The notes: generated from the sequence alone by a model not told the origin. 64,000 nucleotides of DNA from Mycoplasmopsis alligatoris A21JP2 (GCF_000178375.1 NZ_ADNC01000007.1:62001-126000), one strand, 5' to 3'. Positions 22,177 through 35,083 are shown, counted from the stretch's first letter. Translations and numbers: made by a program.

Positions 22177-24159
22177 ATGAAACCAGAAATTTTAGAGAGA
22201 TACAAAAGATTAATTGAAAATTTAAACAAGTGAAACAATGAATATTATAATCTTGATACACCAAGCGTAACTGATGAAGTTTATGATCAAGAATATCAAG
22301 AATTACTTGAAATAGAAAGTATGTACCCTGAAGCAATTTTAGAAAATTCGCCTAGTCAAATAATAGGTGGTTTTGCATCAAATAAATTTAGTAAATATAA
22401 ACACAATAAACCTATGTTATCCCTAAATAAAGCAAATATAAATTCAGAAATTGAAAAGTTTTACCAGGATATTTTTAAGGTTGTAACTGATCAAAATAAA
22501 GGATTTTTTCTTGAACCAAAAGTAGATGGTTTATCAATATCTTTACACTACAATAATGGTAAATTAGTCCGCGCTGTAACACGTGGTGATGGAGTTTTTG
22601 GTGAAGATGTTACTGAAAACATTTTACAAATTAAAAGTGTAAAATTAAAAATAGATTTTTTAGAAGAAATAGAAATAAGAGGTGAAGTTTATTTATCGAA
22701 AAAAAACTTTGAAAAATTAAATAAAACATTCTTAGAAAATGATCAAAAATTATTTGCAAATCCTAGAAACGCAGCAGCTGGAACGTTAAGACAATTAGAT
22801 AAAAAAATAGTTAAGCAGCGTAATTTAGATGTAGTTTTATACGAAATAGTTCAACCAGAAAATTATAATATTTCAACTCAAGAAGATGCTATAAAATTTA
22901 TTAAAAACCTTGGGTTGAATACTCAAAAAAATAACCAATTACTATTCGAGTTAAGTGATATTTTAAAAGCTGTAAATGATTTTGAAACAATGAAAAATAC
23001 ACTTGAATACGAATGCGATGGATTAGTTATTAAGTACAATGATTTTACAAAATGAAATCTATTAGGATTTACTTCAAAATTTCCTAAATACGCTATAGCA
23101 TACAAATATAAAGCAGAACAGGCAATAACAACAATAAGACAAATTGATGTAAGTGTAGGAAGAACCGGAAAAATTAATTATGTAGCTAATGTTGAACCAG
23201 TTAGTTTAAACCAAAGTACAGTTTCAAAAGCTACTTTACATAATTATGATTACATTAGGGATTTAAATTTAAACATAAATGATGAAGTAGTAATTATAAA
23301 AGCTGGTGAAATTATTCCTAAAGTTATTTCTCTACACAAAAAAAATTCATTAAACTCTTTTGAAAAAGTTTTGAATTGCCCTTCATGTAAGAGTGTTTTA
23401 GAGACTATAGATGGCAACGTTGATCAATACTGTTTAAATTTAAATTGTGAAGAAAAAATAATTAACTCAATTATTTATTTTGCTTCAAAACCTTGTTTAG
23501 ATATCAATGGTCTTGGCGATAAAATAGTTAAGATTCTTTACGAAAATAACATTATTAAAAATATCCAAGACATATATTTGTTAAATAACAAAGTTGAAGA
23601 AATAGCAAAATTAAGAAGCTTTAAGGATAAAAAAATAGAAAACTTACTGACTAGTGTTGAACAGTCAAAAGGCGCTTCAATAAGCAAAGTTTTATCGTCT
23701 TTAGGAATAAAAAATATAGGTGCAAGAGCATCAAAGTTAATTGCTAAAAAAATTGATAAATTAGAAGATTTATATTATTTAAATTTAAATGACTTAGAAG
23801 ACATTGCAGATATAGGTCCTAAATCAGTAGAGTCAATAAAATTGTATTTAGAAAATGAATCTAACAAAGAATTAATAATGTTTTTAGATAACATATTTAC
23901 CTATGCACATGACAAAAAAGCAAATAATGAAGGTAAGTTAAACTTGTTAAGTTTTTCTATAACTGGTAAATTAGAGCATGAAAGAAATTATTATATTAGT
24001 GCTATTGAGCAGAATGGCGGAGAATTTCATACCGTTCCAACTAAACAAACAAGCTATTTAATAGTTGGATTAAATGCCGGTGATTCGAAATTAAATAAAG
24101 CTTTAAAAAACGGAACAAAACTTTTAACATTAAAAGAATTTGATAAATTAATAAATTAA
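22177..24159 (+). CDS. ligA: NAD-dependent DNA ligase
   Basis: 660 residues. The adenylated Lys is in EPKVDGLSI (about residue 115); other ligase motifs are TRGDGVFGEDVT, EIRGEVYL and ECDGLVIKYND. Then come the OB fold, a zinc finger with Cys 401, 404, 419 and 424, helix-hairpin-helix repeats (LGIKNIGARASKLIAKKI, IADIGPKSVESIKLYL) and a C-terminal BRCT domain. It seals nicks in replication and repair. The ATG lies 6 nt after a TATAAT with no Shine-Dalgarno. A bidirectional terminator overlaps its end. Confidence 0.97.
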
Positions 24160-24185
24160 AATGAACAAGTATGCTTGTTCATTTT
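24158..24185. terminator. Bidirectional terminator between ligA and thioredoxin
   Basis: A 12-bp stem AAAATGAACAAG/CTTGTTCATTTT with a 4-nt loop; it begins inside the ligA stop codon and serves both convergent transcripts. Confidence 0.88.
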
Positions 24186-24201
24186 TAATTCAAAAAATAT
24201 A

Positions 24202-24558
24202 TTATTGTTTATCATCTCATAAAATTGATTTTTCAATTCATGATTCTAAAATTTCACGAGGATAATATTCATAACCTTTTTCTAAAACGTCTTGACCTTT
24301 TAAAACGATGTGTGTAGGAACTCTTAAAACTTTTCATTTTGTATCTGGATTTCTAAATAATTTAGCTTCTTCAGCATCTACTTTGATAAATGAAATGTTT
24401 TTATTATTTTCATATTTTTTAGAAATTTCATTAATAACCGGAGCCATCATTTTACAATCTCCACATCATTTTGTTGTAAACTCTAAAAATATTAAATTAT
24501 CTTCTGAGTTATTATCAATTATTTTTAAAGCTTCTTTTCATTCAAGTTCTTTAATCAT
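24202..24558 (-). CDS. trx: Thioredoxin-like protein
   Basis: 118 residues with the active site TKWCGDCKMMAP (WCxDC instead of the usual WCGPC) and the cis-Pro in VLRVPTHIVLKG. The Asp replacing Pro between the cysteines should change the redox potential; WCGDC-type sites occur in mycoplasma thioredoxins and thioredoxin-like proteins. It probably exchanges disulfides with the TrxB at 5500-6429. Its ATG overlaps the stop of the upstream membrane gene (TAATG). Confidence 0.85.
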
Positions 24559-26099
24559 TATTTCTCCTTAGATTGACCAATAAAAACACTATCTAAAAAT
24601 TCTTCAACCTTACTTAATTTTGTAGAAATTTTATGCGATGTTTGTTTTTCTGGTTCAATTTGTTTATTTAAAATATTATCATTCATTATTTCTTTATTTG
24701 GCTGTGGTACAGCATTTAAAGGTTCATTAATTTTAGAATTGTTACTTAAATATGAATCATTTTTATTTTTGTTTAAGTCCACAATTTGTGTATCTTCAAT
24801 TTCATTAAATTCAAATTCATCACTTATTTTTTCATTATATTGCGATTTAATTATATTGTTTTTTTTATTAATATTAGAATTATTTATCGGTTGCGATTTA
24901 TTTGAATTTGATTGATTTTGTTCAGAAAAATTGATGTTTCCATTTTCTTTAAAATCAACTGCTTTAGCACTTCTAATATCAGGTCCTATTTTATTTTCTT
25001 CTAAGTCATGTTCTATAAATTCAACAAATTCTGATTTGTTTTTAATTTCAACTTCTTTAGTTGTAAAAAAGTCATCATCAAATTCTTCTTTCTTTTTAAG
25101 ATTAATAGGATCAATTGTAATGTTTGCTGTTTGACTTTTGATCAATTTTTCAGAATCACTAAATGCTTCTTCTTGGAATAATTGACCAATTATAATTTCG
25201 TAATTAATTTTAGCTAAGTTAGCTAAAACAGATTTTTGTAACTTTTTAAAAGGAACAGTTTCAACGCTTAATTGCATAATTTTTCCTGCTTCTATTATAA
25301 AGTTAAAATATAGTTCAATCGATTTTGTCATATAAAACATTGAGTTTCTATGATGTAAATTTTTAATTAATTTTTTAGCTGGCAAATTATATGAATAATA
25401 GCTAAAATGCTTTTTAATTCCATTAAAAAATACTTGTAAAAAGGTCAAAACTATAATTGTTATTATTAGTAGCCCAGGTAAAATAGGAGATAAAGTAGGA
25501 TAATATAAAATATTATAAAGTGTGTCTAATAAAAACCCTATATTATTATTTACATTTGGTCCATCTTCATTAAATCTGGCATATCAACCATTAGTAAAAA
25601 GAGATCGTAAAGATTCATTTGAAGTGTTAAATGAAAAGCTTGGATTATAGTAAAAATGATAAATCATATGTTCGATTAAACTTAAACAAATAAATAAAGA
25701 TGCAAGTATAAGATAACAATTTTTCTTTATAACAAAAATACTTGTTTTTTTGAGCCTAGAAAAGTACGTAAACGCCTTGTTCTTAGTCATAAAAGAAAAA
25801 AAGTGAACTAGAAATGCTAAGTATCCAATTACTGTAAATAAGTAAATTAAGTTACCAAATAAAAGTCCAAAAGAGTACTGATATATTAATTCTAATCAAG
25901 TCCCTTTTGCTTGTGACATTAAGATAAAAAACACTACGATTAAGTTAAATAAGACAAACTTTATTATTTCTAAAGGTATATTTACTTTTGGATGCAAGAC
26001 CTTGTTTTCTTCAGGTATATTTTCTACAAAAGGAACTTCTAATCTTTTAAAAATATCTTTTTTACTATGTAGTTTTTTTGTTATTTTTTTTGCTTTCAT
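24558..26099 (-). CDS. Unknown membrane protein with long charged cytoplasmic tail
   Basis: 513 residues. A basic N-terminus is followed by about four to five membrane segments up to residue 225, including a Gly/Pro-rich ILPGLLIITIIVL. From residue 250 a soluble part begins, and the last 170 residues are Asn/Lys/Glu/Ser-rich, low-complexity and probably disordered. Number and spacing of the membrane segments resemble the N-terminal region of FtsK/SpoIIIE, but no motor ATPase motifs are present. The start follows GGAGGAAA; the gene is 22 nt downstream of the RNase J homologue and overlaps thioredoxin. Function unknown. Confidence 0.72.
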
Positions 26100-26121
26100 T
26101 TTCCTCCATTTTTTAATTTTT

Positions 26122-27771
26122 TTATAGTGTGTTAAATGTTAAAGAAACCATCGGTTCTTTGTCAGTAAGTTTGAAAACTTTTTTACGAATTGTTTTTCTT
26201 AATTTTTCTTGTAAGTCTCTTAATCCATTAAATTGTTCATTTCTAATTACTTGAATAATTATTGAATTTATAGTTTCGCTAATTTCTTTTTTCTCTTCTT
26301 TGTCAATAACTCCAATATAGTTGATTTGAATTTTTCCTAGCAACTCTTTAGATTTAGGATTATATAAAACAGAAATTAAGATTACTCCTTCACGTCCTAG
26401 AGTTTCTCTTTCACTAATAACTTCTGCAGAAATATCTCCAACACCAAAACCATCAATAATTGTATCTCCTACAGGTTTTACTCTTCCGTTTACTGAAAAT
26501 AATTTATCATCAACAAAGTGAGCTATTTTTCCATTTTGCAACAAGATACAATTATTATCTTTTAATTTGGTTGCATTTTTTACATATCTTGTAACATCAA
26601 CTAAATATCTATATAAACCTTGTGCTGGAATTAAGTACTTAGGTTCTAAAACTTTAACCATATTTATTAAGTCTTGACGCGCTGGTTTATGTTTGTAATA
26701 TTCATTGAGAGAAATTTCTACGATTTTAGGAGTAATTCTTGCCACTTCATCTAAGGCCACAGCGGCTAATGATTCTAAACCATTTATTGGAGGAGCAATC
26801 ATAATAACAATGTCAGTTTTTTTAAGTTTTAAAAATACATCATTATTATCAGTAATTCTTAAAAAACGAGAATATAGTCTTTCAACAGCTCCTGTAACCA
26901 AAACAACTGCATTTGGATGTTTTGAAATTGTTTTATAATCAACAATTTGCGGTAAGGCCAAGTTTGAATTCACAAGTTTAACTAAGTGCAATAATTGACC
27001 ATATGTTTTTCCATAAGTTACTACAGGACGGTTATATTTAATAGCTAAATCTAAAATTTCATGTATTGAAGTCATTTCTTCATCGTAAGCACCAATAATG
27101 ATTCTTTCATCATTTTTGGCTGTTGCAAAAACATCTTTAACGTTTTTTGGTAGTCCAATTTTGTCAATAGCTCTACCTGTATAATTAGAAAAACCAGCAT
27201 CAACAACTATACTTAGAACTTTTCTAGCACCAATTTGTTTTTTAATTTCTTCATAAGAAGTTCTTCCATAAATTCCTAAATTTCCTTCAACAAAGTTAAA
27301 TAAGAATAAAACATCTCCTGACTCAGTAATAAAATCAAAACCAATTGTTCCCATCATTGAACCTGCTAATTGAAGCGGCATAACTTCTAAAGATCCAATT
27401 TTTGTTTTCTTGTTAATAATTTCAATTGAGTAATTTTGTGCATCAATTTTGTATTTGTTTAATCTATCAATAATTATTATTTTGTTAAATGATGAAGTAT
27501 AAACTTTTATGTTTTTTAATGACATTAATAATCATGGCAATGCACTAAAACTTTCATTTTTAACATCAGTAATAAATATACCTTTAATACGGTCCTTGTT
27601 GTTTTCTAAGTACTCAAAATTAGGAATTAGTGTGTCAACTCCATTTGTTGAGGTAATAGGAATTTTAGCTCCTGAATTAATAATATAAATTTCGTTATTA
27701 TATTCAAGCACATACATGTTTTTACCATTTTCGTCTAATCCACCTAGTGCAAATAAATTTAAGTGATTCAT
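26122..27771 (-). CDS. RNase J-family protein with degenerate active site (RNase J2-like)
   Basis: 549 residues, standard RNase J length. Fold markers are GGLDENGKNMYVLEY at the start, DAGFSNYTGRAID, the beta-CASP region and KVLEPKYLIPAQGLYRYL, plus a complete C-terminal domain. The metallo-beta-lactamase motif HxHxDH is absent: residues 68-79 read TDVKNESFSALP where active enzymes have THGHEDHIGALP, so both first His, the Asp and the last His are replaced. The later HGEYRH position reads QGLYRY. It is therefore expected to bind no metal and, like RNase J2, to act as a partner of an active RNase J1 encoded elsewhere. Start after AGGAGAAAA. Confidence 0.85.
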
Positions 27772-27878
27772 TTTTCTCCTTTTAATTGATTATTATTTAT
27801 AAAATTTTGCTTGTTAAGTTTAATCAACCATTAAAACATATTTTATATTATTTAAATGTATATATTTTAAAAAAGAAA

Positions 27879-27899
27879 AAAGTAGCATAGAACTACTTT
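27879..27899 (-). terminator. Terminator after the YitT-family gene
   Basis: A 7-bp stem AAAGTAG/CTACTTT with a 7-nt loop overlaps the stop codon, followed by TTTTCTTTTTT on the minus strand. Confidence 0.75.
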
Positions 27900-29163
27900 A
27901 GAATTTTTCTTTTGGTAGATAAATATAACCATCAATACTTTTTATTTCAGAAATAGAAATAAAAGCATCGGTATCAACTTTTCGCACATTTTTTATGATT
28001 CTAGGAACTTGTTTAAACAATGCAACAGAAGTAACAACATTTAATGCCTCGCCTTTAAATCCACCTTGAGCGGCAAATAAAGTTACACCATTAACAGTTT
28101 TAGCATCAGAAGCAACCGCTTCTTTAATTTCTTCAGAGTACATTGAAAAAATTTCAACTCTAACAAGTTTAAACTTAGGAAATAAACGGCCTAAAACCAA
28201 AACAAAAATAACATTAGAAACAATTGTAGCTACAAAGTTTGGCGATAAATATAATTCAAAACTTCATGCTTTTTTCAAAACTAATGGAGTTGCTTGAGCA
28301 AAAGGGTTTAATGAATAAACTTTAGAGGCTTCATTTATTAGTAATGATCCTGGTATGTATGAACCTATTACAACACTTACTAAAATAATTGTTAAATTAA
28401 TATAACCATTTATACATCCAAAACTTTTTTGAGTTTTATTTGAATATCATTCACCAATAATTCCAGTTACTCCAGCAGTTCCACCAATAATTGCAATTAC
28501 TGCAAAAACTATAGCAAGCATAAATCCATAAAAAATAGAATAAACTAAAAGCGCAATTGTATTTCCTCCATCCACTCATAAAAGCGGAATAATAGAAGAT
28601 AAGTCTTTTTTGTAATCGCTTAAGTTTTCTTTAACCGAAGAATTAGAAAAATCACCAATTAAATAAAGTCCATTTACATCAGGAATTTGACCAATTCCAA
28701 ATGAAACAAAGGAAGAAACAAACAAAAAGATAACAGTTAAAAGTGTAAATACTTTTCCTATTTTTTTATAACCAAAAATAAATAATGGAATGCTTAAAAA
28801 AATATAAGCATTTCAAAATATTGCTTGGTCAATTAAGTTTCTAATCGATTCACTTATTCCTGAGTTTTCTGGAATTAAAGTTATTATTAATCTAGCAGCC
28901 GATTGACCTATAGCAGCTAGACCAAAGTTATAGATACCAACGTTTTTAACAAAAAAAACTGAAATAACTCCAAAAAATATTGCCATTAAAATAGTGATTA
29001 TAATCATTTTTCTAAGTGACATTGGCGTATATAAATAAGCAAATTTAAGTCCAAAATTAGACATTTTGGTCCGACGATAAACTGTGTTCTTTTTAATTAC
29101 TTTACGATTTGGATTTTTTAAAATAAAATCACTAGTTTTATTTACTTTATTGTCTTTTTTCAA
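27898..29163 (-). CDS. YitT family membrane protein with DUF2179 domain
   Basis: 421 residues. A basic N-terminal tail of about 55 residues precedes five or six membrane segments with GIYNFGLAAIGQSAARL and GGTAGVTGIIGEWYS, the Gly-rich motifs of YitT proteins. The C-terminal 95 residues (VRVEIFSMYSEEIKEAV... to the end) are the cytoplasmic DUF2179 domain, with VTLFAAQGGFKGEALNVV. The family is common in Firmicutes and mycoplasmas; no transport substrate is known. The gene stands alone, with its own terminator. Confidence 0.85.
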
Positions 29164-29244
29164 AAAAACCTCCTTAATTATTTGCAGAATAAAAAATTAA
29201 TAAAGATATTTCAATCAATATTTTTATCTTAAATAATTTTACTA

Positions 29245-29250
29245 TATAAT
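29245..29250 (+). promoter_or_regulatory. -10 element of tpiA
   Basis: TATAAT located 30 nt before the tpiA ATG; unlike several other genes here a normal leader with AAAGGGG follows. Confidence 0.5.
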
Positions 29251-29279
29251 TACAATATTTATTTACTTAAAGGGGATAT

Positions 29280-30014
<735 letters not shown>

Positions 30015-30019
30015 TTTTA

Positions 30020-30052
30020 AAAAAAATCAGGATTTTAAACCCTGTTTTTTTT
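30020..30052. terminator. Bidirectional terminator between tpiA and frr
   Basis: CAGG/CCTG core with flanking A6 and T6-8 arms and a 9-nt loop, between two convergent genes. Confidence 0.75.
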
Positions 30053-30602
30053 ATATTTTCATTAAGTCTGATTCTTTTTCTTTAGTAATTTCGTTAACAA
30101 GTTCCATATATTTATCTACTTCTTTTTGAATAGCATCTAGATATCTTTTTTCGATGTCTTCTGATAGTTCTTCATCAGCTTTAATGGCTTTATTAACTTC
30201 TTGACGAGCATTACGAATACCTATTTTTGCACCTTCTGTTAATTTAGATAAACTTTTAACCAATTCTTTTCTACGATCAGTAGTTAAAGTTGGAAAAGTC
30301 ATTCTAACTTGATGCCCTTCATCAACTGGTAAAATTCCTAAATTAGCTGCAGTTAAGGCTTTTACGATTTCTTTAGTACTTGAAGAATCATAAGGTTTTA
30401 TTAATAATTGTTGAGGTTCTGGAACTGAAATAGTTGATAATTCTTCTAATGGTGTTAATGTCTCATAATAATTAACTCTAACACCTTTAATAACTTGTGG
30501 ATTTGCACGCCCTGTAGACATTTTTGACAATTCAAATTTGTAATGATTGATAGCTTTATGTGCTACTTCATCAAGTTCTAATAAATATAAATCTAATTCC
30601 AT
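30051..30602 (-). CDS. frr: Ribosome recycling factor
   Basis: 183 residues, standard length. The helical-bundle motifs LSKMSTGRANPQVIKGVRVNYY, STISVPEPQQLLIKPYD, and LTTDRRKELVKSLSKLTEGAKIGIRNAR are well conserved. It splits post-termination ribosomes with EF-G. The ATG overlaps the pyrH stop (TAATG), the usual pyrH-frr pairing. Confidence 0.96.
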   Translation of the reverse strand: MELDLYLLELDEVAHKAINHYKFELSKMSTGRANPQVIKGVRVNYYETLTPLEELSTISVPEPQQLLIKPYDSSSTKEIVKALTAANLGILPVDEGHQVRMTFPTLTTDRRKELVKSLSKLTEGAKIGIRNARQEVNKAIKADEELSEDIEKRYLDAIQKEVDKYMELVNEITKEKESDLMKI

Positions 30603-31318
30603 TATTTAACCACCTCTGTATGTGTGATTTCTCCTTTGAGTGCTCTTAAAATGGCATCTTTTTCTGCTATGTTAAAGACAATTAAGGAAATGTTGTTGTC
30701 TCTAGCCATACTTGTAGCAGTTAAGTCCATAACTTGTAGTTTTTTCTCAAGAATCTCATCATAAGTGATATGATCAAATCTTTTTGCTTCTGGATTTAAC
30801 TTAGGATCTGAGTCATAAACTCCTTCAACTTTGTTTTTACCCATTAAAATAACCTCAGCTTTTATTTCAGCTGCATATAATGTTGCAGCTGTATCGGTTG
30901 TAAAATAAGGGCGACCTGTACCTCCAACAAAAATAACAACTTCTCCACTTTCTAAGTATTTTAATGTTTTTTCATTAACGTAGTTTTCAGCTACTTTAGC
31001 ATCAATGCTAATTGAACTTTGAACTCTGGCTTTAAGTCCAACTTTTTCAAAACCACTTCTTAATGCTAATCCATTCATTATTGTTGCTAGCATACCAATA
31101 TAATCAGCTCTGTTTCTTGGAATTCCATTTTTTTCAGCAGAAGCACCTCTTCAAAAGTTTCCACCACCAATAACAACTGATACCTGTACTCCCATTTCAA
31201 CTATTTCTTTAAGTTGATAAGCAACATTTTCAACTAAATTGTAATCAATTGATAAATGTTTTTCTTTATTTACTAAACCTTCTCCAGAAAGTTTAACTAA
31301 AATTCTTTTGTATTTCAT
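30602..31318 (-). CDS. pyrH: UMP kinase
   Basis: 238 residues. Amino-acid-kinase-family motifs: KLSGEGLV, the glycine loop VIGGGNFWRG, FVGGTGRPYFTTDTAA and MDLTATSMARDN. It phosphorylates UMP to UDP as a hexamer and is normally activated by GTP. Its stop overlaps the frr start. The region upstream (31319-31599) contains no gene, only AT-rich promoter DNA. Confidence 0.96.
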
Positions 31319-31571
31319 TTTTAACCTCATTTTTTATATATTATAAATTAAATATAAATGGATAAAAACAATAATTGAAAATACATTAATTCTAAACATA
31401 AAGTTGCTAGTAAATTGATGATCAATCTTATAAATAATTCATTAATGAAAAGAACTAAAGTACAATAAGTATTTTTTTTGTTCATTTTTTGATTATTTTT
31501 GAAAATATAAGAACAAAAGTCTAAAAAGATGTATTAATAATTCAAAGAAACTTGCTATTTTTTGAAAGTAA

Positions 31572-31577
31572 TATAAT
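31572..31577 (+). promoter_or_regulatory. -10 element of the GH2 lipoprotein gene
   Basis: TATAAT 22 nt before the ATG, with GAGGT as the ribosome-binding site in between. The rest of the 281-nt gap from pyrH holds nothing else I can recognise. Confidence 0.5.
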
Positions 31578-31599
31578 CAAAATATAGATAGAGGTAATT

Positions 31600-34599
31600 A
31601 TGAAAAAATTTTTAAAAATAGGTTTATTAAGTATTACAGCAACACCTTTAATATTGGTTGCTTGTGCTAATAATACTAATAGCGCTACAGATAAGGACAA
31701 TTCAACAAATTCAACAAATTCAACAAATTCAACAAATTCAACAAATTCAAACAAATTTGATGAAAATAAAGAAACTTTAAAAAGAGTTGAAAGCGTTTAT
31801 AAAATACATGATTTTTCAAAACGGGATGTAAGTTTAAATAATGACTGAAAATTCATTAACAAGGATGTTATAGATGCTTACAAAACTGATTTTGATGATA
31901 AGGATTGAACAAATGTTGATGTTCCTGATGATTACAGCATTAATACAGCTCATAATTTTGAAAAAGGTGAAGGTGAAAGTGCTTATAAATATGACGATAA
32001 AGCGTGATATAGAAAACATTTAACTATTCCAAAAAACTTATCGGATAAGAAATTTGTTTTGAATTTTGACGGTGTTTATAATAATGCAACTGTTTATGTA
32101 AATGGTATAAAACTAGGAAATCATCCTTTTGGTTATTCTTCTTTTTCTTATGATATTAGTAAGTTTTTAAAGTTTGATAAAGAAAATGTTATAGCTGTTT
32201 TTGTTGATTATTTATTTCCTACTTCTAGATGATATTCAGGTGCTGGAATTTATAGAGATGTAACTTTAGAAGTTAGTGATAAAGTTTCATTTCAAAAAGA
32301 TGGAATTGTTTTAACAAGTCCAAAACTTAAAGATGAATTTAATACAAAAACCGAGTTAAATGTAAAAGTAAAAATAGAAAATAAAACTGATAAACTACAA
32401 AAAGCAGAACTAAAGACATTGGTTTATGATAAAAATAATACATTAGTTTCTGAATCAAAAAGCTCTATGATAGAGATAAATAATAAAAAAGTGAATGCAT
32501 TAGAAAACACTGTTTCGGTTCAAAAACCTAATTTATGAGATGTCGATAATCCTTATTTATATAAAGTAGAAAATCAAATAATTGTTGATGGCAAGGTAGT
32601 AGATTCAATAAGTATTGATTATGGATTTAGATATTTTGAATTTAACAATAATACCGGATTTAGTTTAAATGGTAAAAAAATGAAATTACAAGGTGTGAAT
32701 ATGCACCATGATAATGGTTCATTAGGAGCAAAATCTTATAAAGATGCAGTTTCAAGACAAATTGATATTTTAAAAGAAATGGGTACAAATGCAATCCGTG
32801 TTTCACATAATCCTCCATCAAAATTATTAATTGATTTAGCTAATCAAAAAGGAATGCTTTTAATGGCTGAAGCTTATGACACTTGAACACATCCTAAAAA
32901 CTTTAATACCCAGGATTATTCGATTGTTTTTAACAAAAAAATTGAAGATGATAATTTAATAATAGGCAAAGAGTCAAACGAAATGACTTGAGCCGAATTA
33001 GATTTAAAAACAATGGTCAGAACAGGAATTAATTCACCAGCAATAATTATGTGATCTATTGGAAATGAATTAGTACAAAGCGAAGGAGAACCTTATTTAA
33101 CTGAATACCCAATGATTCTTAAAAAAGTTTTAGGTTGATTAAATGAAGTTGATAGAACTAGACCGGCTACTATAGGTGAAAATCATTTAAGAGTAAGACG
33201 TCCTGTTTCAGTTATACTTGCTAAATTAATTCATGAAAATGGTGGAATAGTTGGTTATAACTATGCAAATAAAGGTCAATTGGAAAATGGACGCAAAATA
33301 AATCCTGAATGAAAAGTTTACTCCTCAGAAACAACTGCTGCAACAAACAGTCGCGGAATTTATAATGTTCCGGGTAATCCTGATACTAGACAACCAAAAA
33401 CACCATCTAAGAATTTAACTTCATATGATCGCTCTAGAAATTATGGATTCGTTGCAACTGATGCTCTAGAACCTGTTTTAGTTCATGATTACATGGCTGG
33501 AATATTTGTGTGAACTGGTTTTGATTATTTAGGTGAACCTGGCGCTTGAAATGAAATGAAACCAACAAAACCAGAAAAAAATCCACCTCGTAGTTCTTAT
33601 TTTGGAATTGTCGACACAGCGGGTCTTCCTAAAGATAGTTTTTATTTATATCGATCTTTATGAGTGAATAAAGACACTACACTACACTTATTACCTGCTT
33701 GAAAAGAAGAAATGATAACAAAAGATAATAGTGGTAAGGTTGATGTTGTCGTTTATACAAATGCACATAAAGTTACCTTATTCAAAATAGAAAATGGAAA
33801 AGAAGTGCCTATTGAATCAAAAGAGTTCAAAGAAACTACTACAGCCGCAGGTTATAAATATAGATATTATGAAGGATCTGACAAAAGTAGGAAATCTTCT
33901 GCAAATCTATACTTTACATTTAAAGTTCCATTCTTTAAAGGTAAAATTGTCGCAAAAGCCTATGATAAAGATGGAAAAGAAATTTCTAAGACAGTTGGTA
34001 GAAATATAATTGAAAACTTTGATAAAACCGATAATGTTGATGTTAAAGTTTCCAAGACTGAATTAAAAGCAAATAATACTGATTTATCTTACTTAGAAAT
34101 TACTCTAGTAGATAAAGATGGAAAAGAAGTTGCAAATGGTACTAATAATATTTCAATAAAAACTAAAGGTAAGGGAATAAAATTAGCTGCAATGGACAAT
34201 GGAGTTCAATATGATTATGAACCATTCAACAGTGGTAAAAGAAATGCATTTAGTGGAAAAGTAATAGGAATTATAAAAGCTACAGATCAAATTGATAATA
34301 ATAAAGTTGAAATATATTTAGATAACAAATTAATTAAAACAGTTGATATAAAAACAACAACCCAAGATTTTACAAGAGAAGTTGAAAAAATTTCTTATGT
34401 TAAATATTATGTTGGTAAAAATAGTAAAGAACCAGAACTAGAAAAAACCGTTTTACTGACATTTAAAGATGGAACAACTTATGAAGATGAAATTGTATGA
34501 AATAAAATAGATTTCAATTTAAATAATGATAAATATGTTTTAAATGGTTATAGCAAAAAATACAAAGTTGATTTACAATCAGTAATTGAATATAAATAA
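31600..34599 (+). CDS. GH2-family glycoside hydrolase lipoprotein (beta-galactosidase type)
   Basis: 999 residues. A lipoprotein signal ends at LVACANN (Cys 22), so the enzyme should be anchored on the outer face of the membrane. A Thr/Ser/Asn linker with NST repeats follows (residues 34-51), then the GH2 sugar-binding jelly roll ([24 protein letters not shown]), an Ig-like domain and the TIM barrel. The catalytic acid is Glu 490 in WSIGNEL; the nucleophile is Glu 577 in [22 protein letters not shown] and RVSHNPPS are further active-site blocks. C-terminal Ig-like domains complete it, as in GH2 beta-galactosidases with DUF4982-type tails. It probably removes terminal sugars from host glycans; which sugar is not determined. 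Confidence 0.88.
31701..31745 (+). repeat. 9-bp tandem repeat in the lipoprotein linker
   Basis: Five perfect copies of TTCAACAAA (plus a partial sixth), coding for repeated Asn-Ser-Thr. The unit is a multiple of three, so copy-number change would alter linker length without shifting frame. Confidence 0.95.
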
Positions 34600-34608
34600 T
34601 TTAATAAG

Positions 34609-34632
34609 AAAATCACGCACAGGCGTGATTTT
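34609..34632 (+). terminator. Terminator after the GH2 gene
   Basis: A perfect 10-bp stem AAAATCACGC/GCGTGATTTT with a 4-nt loop, followed by a T-rich run. Confidence 0.88.
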
Positions 34633-35083
34633 ATTATTAATTTAAATTTTTTGCGTTTATGCAAATATATGATAAATAAGAAAAGGACATGTAAACGAGT
34701 AATGCTACAAAACAACTTAAACATAAATATGAAATAAAAATTAATTAAAATAAATATTGAAAAAAGTTTTTATAAGATTATAAATTTTGAATATTTTAGA
34801 ATTTTTTGTTTTTTGATTAGATTATAAAATTTTATATAGAATTTTGATTATTTGATTTTTGATTGTGTTCTGTTTTTTTAAATTGAGTTTAATATAATTT
34901 TGGGCGTAAATACCTAAAACATATAAATGGTATTTACATAAAAATTATAACATATGTTAATTTATATTAAACAAAATATATTGAAAAAAACCTATATTTT
35001 ATAAGATTTTTTTCTTTACATTTTCATCTAAGTATACTCTTATAAATAATGAAAAAAGTGCTTTATAAAAAAAATTTATGTAT
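34633..35083. other. Gene-free AT-rich spacer
   Basis: About 450 nt with no frame of meaningful length and no recognisable RNA. It holds only A/T runs; the promoter of the tRNA pair lies at its right end. Confidence 0.6.

Noticed and set aside
31701-31745. CRISPR-like array
   Set aside because: The 9-bp units are contiguous without spacers and in frame with the gene; no cas genes are present in the window.
31542-31754. Minus-strand frame with repeated EFV units
   Set aside because: It is the reverse reading of the NST tandem repeat in the lipoprotein gene.
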